Both the position numbers and the translations under genes were made by a program. Below are positions 44,866-53,870 of a stretch of 58,002 bases of DNA, one piece after another. Each line of letters starts with the position of its first letter. The first letter of the stretch is position 1. The notes beneath the pieces were generated by a model. That model did not search any database and was not told the DNA's origin. It saw only the letters and a list, made by a program, of their open reading frames with translations. The DNA comes from Sphingomonas sp. TZW2008 (lineage in GTDB: Bacteria; Pseudomonadota; Alphaproteobacteria; Sphingomonadales; Sphingomonadaceae), in contig NZ_BDJB01000016.1 in NCBI RefSeq assembly GCF_002117915.1, forward strand, positions 1-58,002, in the 5' to 3' direction.

Positions 44866-45049
44866 ACAGACCTCCCGTGTATCGAAAACCTGTCACGGAT
44901 TATACGGTGTATCGGAAGCACTGCTACATTAATATTCGATACGGCTGTATGAGGTGGCTCTAAAACGGTCGGTTGCGATACACCAAGTGACGCCCGACTG
45001 GCGATGTGTCGACAGCACGACACGTCGCCAACGCGCGCCTCTGCCACGA
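44866..45049. promoter_or_regulatory. Candidate res site of the serine recombinase, plus TGTCGACA
   Basis: GTGTATCG occurs at 44877-44884 and 44907-44914 in direct order and inverted (CGATACAC) at 44976-44983; a near match CGATACGG is at 44937-44944. The spread and position in front of the recombinase gene suit a multi-subsite res. An exact TGTCGACA (45007-45014) with CGACACGTCG follows, between the res region and the autotransporter stop. Confidence 0.55.
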
Positions 45050-48000
45050 TCAAAACCGAAGTCGCAGGCCGGTGGTGATCGTCTCCTGGTGGTCGTCGCG
45101 GCCGGTTTGGGCGGAGGCGGTGCTGAACAGGTCGAGCCCGCCGGTCAGGCGATAGCTGATCCCAGCCGAGGCGGTGCCGACGAGCCGCGCGCGGGCGGCG
45201 CCGATCGCGGAGAGCCCGAGTGGCCCGCCGGCGTAGCTCGCCAGCGCGTCAGTGCGGCGCCCCTCGATCTGGTAGCGCGCGCCGAGCGCGACGAACGGCC
45301 GGAACGGCGCACTCGAAGCGTCGCTGCGCGCCAGCATCACGCCGCCGTCGACGAAGCCCGCGACGTGGCGGTCGCGTGCGACATTGAGCGCGAACGCCCC
45401 GCCGGTCTCGGTCACGCCATCGCGCGTGGTGCGCAGATAGGTGACCCCGGCGCGCGGCCTCAGCGACCATTCGGCGCCCATGTCGAGCGCGTAGCTGACC
45501 GAGAGATCCGCGACCCAGCTATGAAGATCGTAGCTGCCGATCGCGCGCGCGGTGCCCGGCAGCGCGCGCGTGGTGCGCGCTTCGCCGCCGTCGTACAGCA
45601 CCGAGGCGGTGAGCCCGAAGCCGTTCGCGGCGTAGCGCGCGTGCACGCCCGCGACGAAGCCGTCGCTCTCGGTCTCCGCCCCCAGCGCGCCGATCGTCTG
45701 CCGCGTGTCGAGATAGCCGCCGAACGCGCCGACCGCGAAGCTCGTGTCGCCATAGCCGATCCCGCCGAGGAAGCCGTAGCCGCGCGTGCGCGCCTTGGCC
45801 GTGCCCTCCGCCTGGTCGGTGCCGAGCGTGTGCCACTGGCCGACGCCCTGGCCGAAGGTGAACAGCCCCGGATCCTCGCGCAGTGTGGCGAAGGCGGGGC
45901 CGCGCGCCGCGCCGGCGAGCGTCAGCGCATTGTCGACCCCCGCCTGCGTCGCTGAGGCATAGGGCTCGGGCGTCAGCTGCGCGAAGGCGCGCGCGTTCGA
46001 CGTGCCGTCGGCATTGAGCAGCGCGGGCAGCGCGGCGAACAGCGTGCTCGTCGCTGGCTGCGCCGGCAGCGTGGTATTGGCATAAGCGATCGAGCGCGCG
46101 ACCTGCGGGGTGAAGCCCGCGCCGCCGAGGAACTGGCCGAGCAGCTGGATGCGATCGGCGCGCTGGACGACGAAGCCGAACAGGCTGTCGGGCTTCACCA
46201 CCGTCGTATAGCTGCCGGTGATCCCGCCGCTCGCCACCACCAGATCGTACGACGTGCCGGGGCGGATCGTGCCGAGCGGGGCGAGCTGCAGCGTCGCGCC
46301 CGAGGCGATCGTCACCGCGCCCGTCACCTGCAGCCGGTCCGCGCCCGTGGGAGCGACCTCGAACAGCGACAGCGAGCCCGCACCGAGCGCGACGTTGCCG
46401 GTGACGCTCATCGTACCGACGCCAGTCGCACCCGGACTGAGCGTGCCGGCGACCGCGAGGTTGCCGGTGACACTGCCCGCCGAGCCGAAGGTCGCACCTT
46501 GGGCGACGGTGATCTGGCTGGCCGTCAGCGTCGAGCCAGCCAGGCCGACAAGTCGACCACCCGACATGTCGACAATGCCAAGCGCGACCGTGCCCGACAG
46601 CGTCGCGAACCCGCCACTCTGCGCGTAGCGTTCGACGTTGGTGATGCCGGCGAAGGCCACCGGCGCCGTGGCGCTGCCGCCCGACACCGCGATCGTGTCA
46701 GTCCCTGCACCGCCGTCGACGCTGCCGGCGAAACCGCCGGCGATCGTGAAGCGATCGTCGCGTGCGCCGAACTGGACCTGGCCGGCGGTGAGCGCGGCGT
46801 CCGCGCCGAGGGCAAGGTCGGTACCCGCGGTGATGCGCTGATAGCCTTGCGTACCGGCGAGCGTCAGCGTGCCGCTGCCCTCGGTCGCGAGTAGCTCGAA
46901 GCCAGTGAGCGTGCCGCTCGCGAGCGTGCGGTTGCCGGCGAGTTCGAGCGTCGCGGCGTCGGTGCCCGCGCCGCCAGCGACGGTGCCGGCGAGCGTGCTG
47001 CCCGCTGCGAGCCGCAAGCTGTCGTCGCCTGCGCCGAGATCGACCGCGCCGGCGAGCGTGCCGCCATTGGCGATCGTCAGCGCCTGCGTGCCGTCGCCGA
47101 AGCCGAGCGCGGCGCCCGGCGTGCCGAGCGTGCCGGTGATCGTCAGCGCGCCGCCCGCGAGCGCCACCTGCTCGAACCCGGTGACGATGCCGCCGAGCGT
47201 GACGGGCGTGGTGCCGGTGAACGCCAGCGTATCGCTGCCCGCGCCGCCATCGGCGTTGCCGGCGAAGCGGCCCGCGACCGTGAAGCGATCGTCGCGCGCG
47301 CCGAACTGGACCTGACCCGCGGTGAGCGACGCGCCGCTATCGATTGCGAGATCGGTGCCCGCGACGATGCGCTGATAGGTCTGCGTCCCCGTAAGGGTCA
47401 GCGTGCCGCTGCCCTCGGTCGCGAGCAGTTCGAAACCGGCGAGCTGGTCGCCCGCGAGCGTGCGGTTGCCGGCGAGCGCGAGCGTCGCGCTGTCGGTGCC
47501 TGCGCCGCCGAGCACGGTGCCGTTGAGGATGCTGCCCGCGGCGAGCCGCAGCGTGCCGTCCCCGCTGCCGAGATCGATCGTGCCGGCAAGCGTGCCGCCC
47601 GATGCGACCGTCAGCGCCTGCGCGCCGTCACTAAAGGCGAGCGTGGTGCCCGTCGTGCCCAGCGTGCCCGTTACCGTCAGCGCGTTGCCGGCGAGCGCAA
47701 GCCGCTCGAACCCGGTGATCGCGCCGCCGATCGTGACGGGGACGGTATCGGCAAAGGCGATCGTGTCGCTGCCCGCGCCGCCATCGGCATTGCCGGCGAA
47801 ATTGCCCGCGATCGTGAAGCGATCGTCACGCGCACCGAACTGGACCTGGCCCGCGGTGAGCGACGCGCCGGTGCCGACGGTGAGATCGGTGCCCGCGACG
47901 ATGCGCTGATAGCCTTGCGTCCCGGCGAGCGTCAGCGTGCCGCTGCCCTCGGTCGTGAGCAGCTCGAAGCCGGTCAGCGTGCCGCCGGCGAGCGTGCGAT

Positions 48001-51000
48001 CGCCGGCGAGTTCGAGCGTCGCATTGTCGGTGCCCGCGCCGCCCGCAACGGTGCCGGCGAGAATGCCGCCCGCCGCGAGCCGCAGGCTGTCGTCGCCCGC
48101 GCCGAGATCGATCGCCCCGGCAAGCGTGCCGCCCGGCGCGACGGTCAGCGCCTGCGCGCCGTCACCGAACGCGAGGCCCGCGCCATTGCTGCCGAGCGTG
48201 CCCGCGATCGTCAGCGCGCCGCCGGCGAGCGATACCTGCTCGAAGCCGGTCGCGGTGCCGGCGAGCAGCACCGGGCCGCTCGCGGTGAAGGCCAGCGTGT
48301 CGCTGCCCGCGCCGCCGGCATAGCTGCCGCCCGCGCGGCCTGCGCCCAGCGCCAGCGTATCGTCGCCGCCGCCGAGCGAAACCGCGGCGAGATCGCCGTC
48401 GACCGCCAGCGTCTCGCGTGCGTCGCTGCCGGTCACCTGGCCGACGGTGAACCCGCCGAGCGCGAGGGTGAGCCCGCTGCCGGCGAGCGCGATCTGCTCG
48501 AACGACTGGTCGAGCGCGAGCGACAGCGTGCCGTTGCCCTCCACCGCCAGCTGTTCGAACCCGCTGCGCTGGCCGATCCCGCTGCGGTCGCCCGCTAGCA
48601 CGACGCGGTAGAGGTCGCTCCCCGTGCCGCCGTCGACCGGCCCCGCGCTGCTGCCGGCATAGTCGACGAACACGTCGTTACCGCTGCCCAGCAGCACCGC
48701 GCCGCCGATCGTCCCACGATTGTCGACGCGGTCGTTGCCGCCGGCGAGATCGACCCCGCCGGTGATCGTGCCGCGATTGTCGAGCGTCTCGTCGGCGTCG
48801 CTGCCGGTGACGGTGATCGCCCCCGCGCTGCTCAGCGTCTGCCCCGCGGCGACGCTGATCGTGCCGCCCATCACGCCGATCGTGTCGAAGCGAAAATTAC
48901 CCGAATAGGCGACACTGCCTTCGCCGATCTGCGCGAAGCGTTCGAAATTGACGAACTGGTCACCGTTGACCGCGCCGCCGCCGGTTGCGTCGATGATGAG
49001 GCTGTCGCTGCCGAGCCCGGCGTCGACCGTGCCCTCCAGACCTGCGCTGGCGCGCTGCACGAAAGTATCGTCGCCCAACCCGAGGAACACGTCGCCCGCG
49101 ATCCGGCCGCTGTTCTCAATCCGGTCGTCGCCCGCGCCGAGCGCGATCGAGCCGATGATCGTGCCGGTGTTGACGATGCGGTCGCTGCCCGTTCCGGTCG
49201 TCTGGACCGCGCCGGCGAGATAGGGCGCCCCGGCGATCGCGCCGAGCTGGTCGTCCGCCGCCAGGATGGTGCCCGCGCCGCCGCGGATCGTGCCCGTGTT
49301 GGTGAGGTCGAGCGCGGCGTCGAGCGCGATCAACGCGACCGAGCGCGCGCCCGTCGCCTCGATCGTGCCATCGTTGGCAACGCTGGCGGTGACGCCCGCG
49401 GCGTTGCGCCCGCTCAGCCACAGCGCCGCGGCGGGATCGCTGAAGCTGATCGTCTCGCCATCGGGGAAGGTGAAGCTGTCGACCGTCCCGCCGCCGTTGG
49501 CACTGATCGTGCCCGTGTTGGCGACGCCGATCGTGCCGCTGCCGGCCGCGCCCGAATAGCCGTAGAGTTCGACGTACGCGCCGAGCGCCGCTTCGTCGGT
49601 CGCGGTGATCGTGCCGCTGTTGGCGAGCGTCACCTTGCCCGTGCCGCCGTTCGACACGTCGACGGTGATCGCCACCGCGTTCTCACCGTTGGTGATCGTG
49701 CCGCTGTTGGTGAGCGCGGCGGTGAGCGACGCGGGTGCCGTCTCGACCGGTGGGAAGCTGTGGATTTGCTGGAGCCCGACCGAGATGCCGCCGTCGATCG
49801 CGCCGCTGTTGGCGGCGGTGATCGCACTGGCGTCATAGCCCTGCAGCGAAACAGCGGTCTGCTCGCGATCGTTGGCGATCGTGCCGCCATTGTCGAACGC
49901 GAGCGTATCGATCGTGTCGAGGCTCACCGCCTGGCCGGCGAGGCTCGCGCTGCCGATCGTGCCCGTGTTGACGAGGCTCCGCACCCGGCCTTCGACGCCG
50001 CCGTCGATCGTGCCCTGGTTCTCGAGCGCGATCGGCGTGGTGAGGCCGACGACGGTCGGGTCGCTGCCATAGGTGGGATAGGCGAGCACCGCGCCGGTGA
50101 TCGCCGCGGTGTTGACGATCGTGCCGTCGCCCGACAGCGCGAGATCGCGCGCGAACGGCGTGGGCGCGGCGATCGTCACCACCGTGTCGCTGCCGAGCGC
50201 ACGCACGCCCTCGACCTCGAAATTAGTGACGGCAAGCGCGCCGAGCGTGACGGTGCCGCTCGTCCGGCGCGCCTGGATCAGCGTATCGATCCCCGCCCCG
50301 CCGTCGACCGTGCCGCTGACGCCGGTCGTCTCGCCGAAGGCGACGACCGTGTCCCGGCCGTCACCGAACGTGAGATTCCCGGTGATCGTCCCACCATCGG
50401 CGATGTACGTCGTCGAACCGTAGGAGAAGGCAAAAGCCGATACGTTACCTGCGATCGCGCCGCGGTTGATTAGCGCGCCGCCACCCAGCTGGACCGCGGT
50501 GACGCCGCGGATCGTCCCGCCCGCCTCGTTGACGATCGTGCCGGTACTGCCGCCGACGATCGCGGTGCCGCGCGTGCTCTCGATCGTGCCGCTGTTGGTG
50601 ATCGTGCTGTTGCCGAACCCGCTCTGCACCGCGGTGCCTACGGCGCGAATCGTTCCGCTGTTCGCAAGCGTGACCAGGTTCGCCAGTCCGGTCGCACTGA
50701 CCCCAGCCGCCGTGATCGTGCCCGTATTGATCACATCGCGCACGCCGCTCACTGCGATGCCGCCGCCCCTGACGGCAATCGTGCCGTTGTTGGCAAGCGT
50801 GTCAGCCGTGAGGATGGCCGTGGCGGGATAATAGCTGCCCGGCGTGTTGATGACGCTGATCGTGCCGTTGTTCGTGAGATCGGCGGTGCCGCCGAGGATC
50901 GCGGCGAGGCCGTAGGAGAAACTCTGCGACCCGACGGTCAACGACAGATCGCCGTTGTTGACGATCGCAAGGTCGCGCGCCGGCCCGGTGAGCCCCTCGG

Positions 51001-53230
51001 TCAGCTGCGCGATGGTGAGGATCGTCGCGTCGACGAGCGTGCGATCGGCGGTCGAGATCGCCCCGTTCAGCGTCACGCTGCCGTTGCCGGCGAGCCCGAT
51101 CGAGGTCGCGATCGGCTGCGGCGCGGTCAGCGTCAGCGCGGCATCGTTCGACAGTTCGTAGGCGAGCGCCTCGAACCCGCCGGTGAGCGCGAGCGTCGCG
51201 CTGCCATCGGCGGTGACGCGGGTGCGCAGCGTGTCGTAGCCGTCACCGGCATCGACCCCGCCGGTCGCCCCGGCAAGCGGACGCGCGGGATCGCCGCCCA
51301 GTGTCACCACCAGTTCGTCGTTGCCGCCGCCCAGCCGGATCGCGCCCGCAACGCTGCCACCGTCGTCGACGAACACGTCGTTGCCGAAATCGTAGAAAAA
51401 GGGCGAGGTGAGATCGACGCTGCCGACGATCGTCCCGGCGTTGACGATGCGGCCCGAACTGCCGCTGCTGGCGATCGCCAGCGTGCCGCCGCTGATCCGA
51501 CCGCCCGCCGCGTTGTTGAGCGTCGCGCCGCTCAGCGTCACGCCGGTGGTGCCACCGGTGATCGTCCCGCTGTTGGTCAGCCGTCCGCCGAGCAGTGCGA
51601 CGCCGGTGGTCGCGCCCGCGATCGTGCCGCTGTTGGTCGAGGTCGTCGCGCTGCCGGCGTAGAGGCTGGCGCCGATCCCGCCGGTCGAGCGGATCGTGCC
51701 GCTGTTGTTGAACGCGCCGAAGCTGTCGACCGACGCGGCGGTGCCGCTCGCGGTGATGCTGCCGCTGTTGGTCAGCTGCCGGAACGCACGCACGCCCGCG
51801 CCGCCGAGCGACGTGATCGTGCCGCTGTTCGTCACCGTATCGGGCGATCCGACCGCGAACTGGCCGGTCGTCGCGGGGCCGGCGTTGGCGAACGTCGCGG
51901 TGATCGTGCCACGGTTGTCGAAGGTGAGCCCGAAGCCGCTGAAACCGGTCGTCACCGCCGGCCCGCCCGTCACCAGCGCGGTTTCGTTGACCACGGTACC
52001 GCTGCCCGACAGCGCGACGCCATTGCCCGTGGTGAAGCCGGTGGCGAGCGTCGCGGTGGCGTTGTTCGACAGGTCGAGCCCGAGCAGCTCGAAATTGGTC
52101 GGCAGCACGGTACGCGTGATCGTCGTGTCCGCATCGATGCCGATCGCCAGCGTGTCGGTGCCCGCGCCGCCGTCGATCGCGCCGGTGATCGAGGAGACGC
52201 GCCCGCTCGCCGCGTCGAACCGCGCGCGCAGCGTGTCGTCGCCCGCGCCGAGCGCGAGGCTGCCGTTGATCGTGCCGCTGCGCGTGTCGATCGTGCTACC
52301 CTGCCCCGATGGCGCGGTCGAGACGACCGATCCGTTGATCGTCCCGGCGTTGGTGAGGTTGAGCGTGCCGGTGGTGCGGATCGCGGTCGCGCTGCCGCCG
52401 ATCGTCGCGCCCGCCGCATTGCTGATCGTGACGAAGCCGCCGCCGCTGACCGTCGCGGGCGTGCCGCTCGACACGATCGAGCCGGTGTTGACAATGTTGA
52501 GCCCCGCCTGCGTCGAGGCGATCGCCGCTCGGCTCGTGCCGTCGATCGTGCCGGCATTGTCGATGTAGGAGACGGTACCCGCGATCCCGCCGGTGATCCG
52601 CCCGCCGGCGCGATTGTATACCGACAAGCCGCCAAAACCGGTCTGGTCGGCGAGGATCGCCTCGCCCGCAGTGCCCGCGATCGTCCCGGCATTGGTGATC
52701 GTCGCGCCGACGAAGCCGGCGGTGTTGGCGGGGCTGCGGCGCACGAGAATGCCCTGGGCACCCGAGACGGTGCCGCCCGCCGTGACGTTGATCGCCGCGC
52801 TCGACGAGGGGTAAATCGTGTACGTCGCGCCAGGGACGCAATAATTGACCGACGCGCCGGCATAGGGATCGGTGCAGACTTCGGTGCGCGGATCGCCCGT
52901 CGTCACGAACACGCCGGGTTTAGCAGCACCACCGTCGACCAATCCCAGGACGCGCAGCGTATTGCCCTGGCCGCGCGTGGTGATCGCCGCCGTGGCGGCG
53001 CCCGGCTGCACGCTCGCGCCGCGCGCGACGACGACGGTGGTATTGTCGGTCGCGACGGTCAGTCCGTCGGCGTCGCTGCCGGTGCAATTGACCGTGCCGC
53101 CGGCGACGGCGGGATCGGGGGTGCAGTCCGCCGCGGCGGGCCCCGCCAACATGATCCCCAGCGTCAGCGCACTCGTTCCCAGCGCAAGACGACGTACCTG
53201 CCGCCCACGCAGCCCACCATTACGACGCAT
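45050..53230 (-). CDS. Giant autotransporter (type Va), 2726 residues
   Basis: The largest gene of the window. Residues 1-34 are a signal peptide (basic start, then LALGTSALTLGIMLAGPAAA). A very long passenger follows, made of Gly/Thr/Asn-rich beta-coils with IxNxGTIxG units in the first 1400 residues, typical of beta-helical adhesin passengers. Residues about 1600-2150 hold three 178-residue repeats. A junction with VEVAPTGADRLQVTGA-like style precedes the C-terminal autotransporter beta-barrel (about 2440-2726; GQWHTLGTDQAEGTAKARTR, GYGFLGGIGYGDTSFAVGAF, ending LRF with a C-terminal Phe for BAM recognition). Very high GC and low complexity. It should be displayed on the surface as an adhesin or in biofilm; its target is unknown. 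Confidence 0.93.
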   Translation of the reverse strand: MRRNGGLRGRQVRRLALGTSALTLGIMLAGPAAADCTPDPAVAGGTVNCTGSDADGLTVATDNTTVVVARGASVQPGAATAAITTRGQGNTLRVLGLVDGGAAKPGVFVTTGDPRTEVCTDPYAGASVNYCVPGATYTIYPSSSAAINVTAGGTVSGAQGILVRRSPANTAGFVGATITNAGTIAGTAGEAILADQTGFGGLSVYNRAGGRITGGIAGTVSYIDNAGTIDGTSRAAIASTQAGLNIVNTGSIVSSGTPATVSGGGFVTISNAAGATIGGSATAIRTTGTLNLTNAGTINGSVVSTAPSGQGSTIDTRSGTINGSLALGAGDDTLRARFDAASGRVSSITGAIDGGAGTDTLAIGIDADTTITRTVLPTNFELLGLDLSNNATATLATGFTTGNGVALSGSGTVVNETALVTGGPAVTTGFSGFGLTFDNRGTITATFANAGPATTGQFAVGSPDTVTNSGTITSLGGAGVRAFRQLTNSGSITASGTAASVDSFGAFNNSGTIRSTGGIGASLYAGSATTSTNSGTIAGATTGVALLGGRLTNSGTITGGTTGVTLSGATLNNAAGGRISGGTLAIASSGSSGRIVNAGTIVGSVDLTSPFFYDFGNDVFVDDGGSVAGAIRLGGGNDELVVTLGGDPARPLAGATGGVDAGDGYDTLRTRVTADGSATLALTGGFEALAYELSNDAALTLTAPQPIATSIGLAGNGSVTLNGAISTADRTLVDATILTIAQLTEGLTGPARDLAIVNNGDLSLTVGSQSFSYGLAAILGGTADLTNNGTISVINTPGSYYPATAILTADTLANNGTIAVRGGGIAVSGVRDVINTGTITAAGVSATGLANLVTLANSGTIRAVGTAVQSGFGNSTITNSGTIESTRGTAIVGGSTGTIVNEAGGTIRGVTAVQLGGGALINRGAIAGNVSAFAFSYGSTTYIADGGTITGNLTFGDGRDTVVAFGETTGVSGTVDGGAGIDTLIQARRTSGTVTLGALAVTNFEVEGVRALGSDTVVTIAAPTPFARDLALSGDGTIVNTAAITGAVLAYPTYGSDPTVVGLTTPIALENQGTIDGGVEGRVRSLVNTGTIGSASLAGQAVSLDTIDTLAFDNGGTIANDREQTAVSLQGYDASAITAANSGAIDGGISVGLQQIHSFPPVETAPASLTAALTNSGTITNGENAVAITVDVSNGGTGKVTLANSGTITATDEAALGAYVELYGYSGAAGSGTIGVANTGTISANGGGTVDSFTFPDGETISFSDPAAALWLSGRNAAGVTASVANDGTIEATGARSVALIALDAALDLTNTGTIRGGAGTILAADDQLGAIAGAPYLAGAVQTTGTGSDRIVNTGTIIGSIALGAGDDRIENSGRIAGDVFLGLGDDTFVQRASAGLEGTVDAGLGSDSLIIDATGGGAVNGDQFVNFERFAQIGEGSVAYSGNFRFDTIGVMGGTISVAAGQTLSSAGAITVTGSDADETLDNRGTITGGVDLAGGNDRVDNRGTIGGAVLLGSGNDVFVDYAGSSAGPVDGGTGSDLYRVVLAGDRSGIGQRSGFEQLAVEGNGTLSLALDQSFEQIALAGSGLTLALGGFTVGQVTGSDARETLAVDGDLAAVSLGGGDDTLALGAGRAGGSYAGGAGSDTLAFTASGPVLLAGTATGFEQVSLAGGALTIAGTLGSNGAGLAFGDGAQALTVAPGGTLAGAIDLGAGDDSLRLAAGGILAGTVAGGAGTDNATLELAGDRTLAGGTLTGFELLTTEGSGTLTLAGTQGYQRIVAGTDLTVGTGASLTAGQVQFGARDDRFTIAGNFAGNADGGAGSDTIAFADTVPVTIGGAITGFERLALAGNALTVTGTLGTTGTTLAFSDGAQALTVASGGTLAGTIDLGSGDGTLRLAAGSILNGTVLGGAGTDSATLALAGNRTLAGDQLAGFELLATEGSGTLTLTGTQTYQRIVAGTDLAIDSGASLTAGQVQFGARDDRFTVAGRFAGNADGGAGSDTLAFTGTTPVTLGGIVTGFEQVALAGGALTITGTLGTPGAALGFGDGTQALTIANGGTLAGAVDLGAGDDSLRLAAGSTLAGTVAGGAGTDAATLELAGNRTLASGTLTGFELLATEGSGTLTLAGTQGYQRITAGTDLALGADAALTAGQVQFGARDDRFTIAGGFAGSVDGGAGTDTIAVSGGSATAPVAFAGITNVERYAQSGGFATLSGTVALGIVDMSGGRLVGLAGSTLTASQITVAQGATFGSAGSVTGNLAVAGTLSPGATGVGTMSVTGNVALGAGSLSLFEVAPTGADRLQVTGAVTIASGATLQLAPLGTIRPGTSYDLVVASGGITGSYTTVVKPDSLFGFVVQRADRIQLLGQFLGGAGFTPQVARSIAYANTTLPAQPATSTLFAALPALLNADGTSNARAFAQLTPEPYASATQAGVDNALTLAGAARGPAFATLREDPGLFTFGQGVGQWHTLGTDQAEGTAKARTRGYGFLGGIGYGDTSFAVGAFGGYLDTRQTIGALGAETESDGFVAGVHARYAANGFGLTASVLYDGGEARTTRALPGTARAIGSYDLHSWVADLSVSYALDMGAEWSLRPRAGVTYLRTTRDGVTETGGAFALNVARDRHVAGFVDGGVMLARSDASSAPFRPFVALGARYQIEGRRTDALASYAGGPLGLSAIGAARARLVGTASAGISYRLTGGLDLFSTASAQTGRDDHQETITTGLRLRF
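46567..46574 (+). repeat. TGTCGACA inside the autotransporter gene
   Basis: Exact octamer within CGACATGTCGACAATG, preceded by GCCGACAAGTCGACC. Apart from the copies at the two ends of parA, it is the only exact copy inside a gene. Confidence 0.5.
46700..48400 (-). repeat. 534-base tandem repeats inside the autotransporter gene
   Basis: The same sequence, coding YQRIxAGTDL, recurs at 46841, 47375 and 47909 (exactly 534 bases apart, 178 codons). Each unit also carries AGQVQFGARDDRFT, GGAGSDT, GFExLAL and GSGTLTL-type stretches. A partial unit may follow. The copies are close enough for recombination to change copy number. Confidence 0.88.
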
Positions 53231-53317
53231 GAAATCCCCCCTAGATCAGCAGCTTCCCTGCGCGACGCCGATCGACCTGTCGATAGTAGAAAACGACTGG
53301 TCGTGCCGGAATGGGCG

Positions 53318-53764
53318 TTATCGATATGCGCCGAGGAACAGATCCCCCAGCGCGCGGCGACGGAACAGCGTCGTCCAGCGGCGCCGGCGGTGCTCGGCGC
53401 GGTCGTGCGCCAGGTGGCAGCGCTGGCACAAGGCGGCGAGGTTGCGCGGGTGATTATTGCCGGGATCGTGATCGAGGTGCGCGGTCGCCAGTACGACCTG
53501 GGTCGTCGTCGCCGTCGGCTCGCCGGCGTGCACGGCGAGCCGCAGCTGGCGATTAGGCGCGACGCGGGTGCGCCGGCCGCGCGCGTCGCGCCAGCAGCCG
53601 CGCGCCGCATCCCACCAGCGCCCGTCGCCCAGGTGCGCCACCACCTGCCCGTGCGGCCGCCCGCACCGCTCGCAGCAGCCACGCGCGCGGGAAAAGCGCA
53701 CCAGCGCCGACAGCTCGCGCCAGTCGATCGGGTAGAGCCAGCGGTGATCGGGGCGGATCGGCAT
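53318..53764 (-). CDS. HNH endonuclease-fold protein
   Basis: A 148-residue basic protein. A zinc-knuckle pair, CCERCG (near 30) and CQRCH (near 122), and the HNH core ATAHLDHDPGNNHPRNLAAL (about 101-120) define the HNH family: His in HLDHD, Asn in GNNHPRN, and the last His in HLAHDRAEH. The middle part (DGRWWDAARGCWRDARGRRT) is Trp- and Arg-rich. Such small stand-alone HNH proteins occur on plasmids and phages as homing-like or restriction-like nucleases; no methylase partner is present here. It lies upstream of the autotransporter on the same strand, 87 bases away. Confidence 0.82.
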   Translation of the reverse strand: MPIRPDHRWLYPIDWRELSALVRFSRARGCCERCGRPHGQVVAHLGDGRWWDAARGCWRDARGRRTRVAPNRQLRLAVHAGEPTATTTQVVLATAHLDHDPGNNHPRNLAALCQRCHLAHDRAEHRRRRWTTLFRRRALGDLFLGAYR

Positions 53765-53870
53765 CGTCCCCCTTCACCTACGCGCCCGCGCGCGCGCTGT
53801 CCGACGGATTGTCTGAATCAGTGCGGGCGCGGTGAGTCAGCGCGTCGATCAGCGGCACGTGGGCGGCGGG

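Noticed and set aside
49100..53200. Long plus-strand frames inside the autotransporter region
   Set aside because: They are mirror frames of a repetitive, GC-rich gene, with Val/Pro/Ser low-complexity translations. The minus-strand frame has a signal peptide and a beta-barrel.
53318..53764. HNH protein as part of a restriction-modification or anti-phage system
   Set aside because: No methyltransferase or partner gene is adjacent. It is annotated only as a stand-alone HNH-fold protein.
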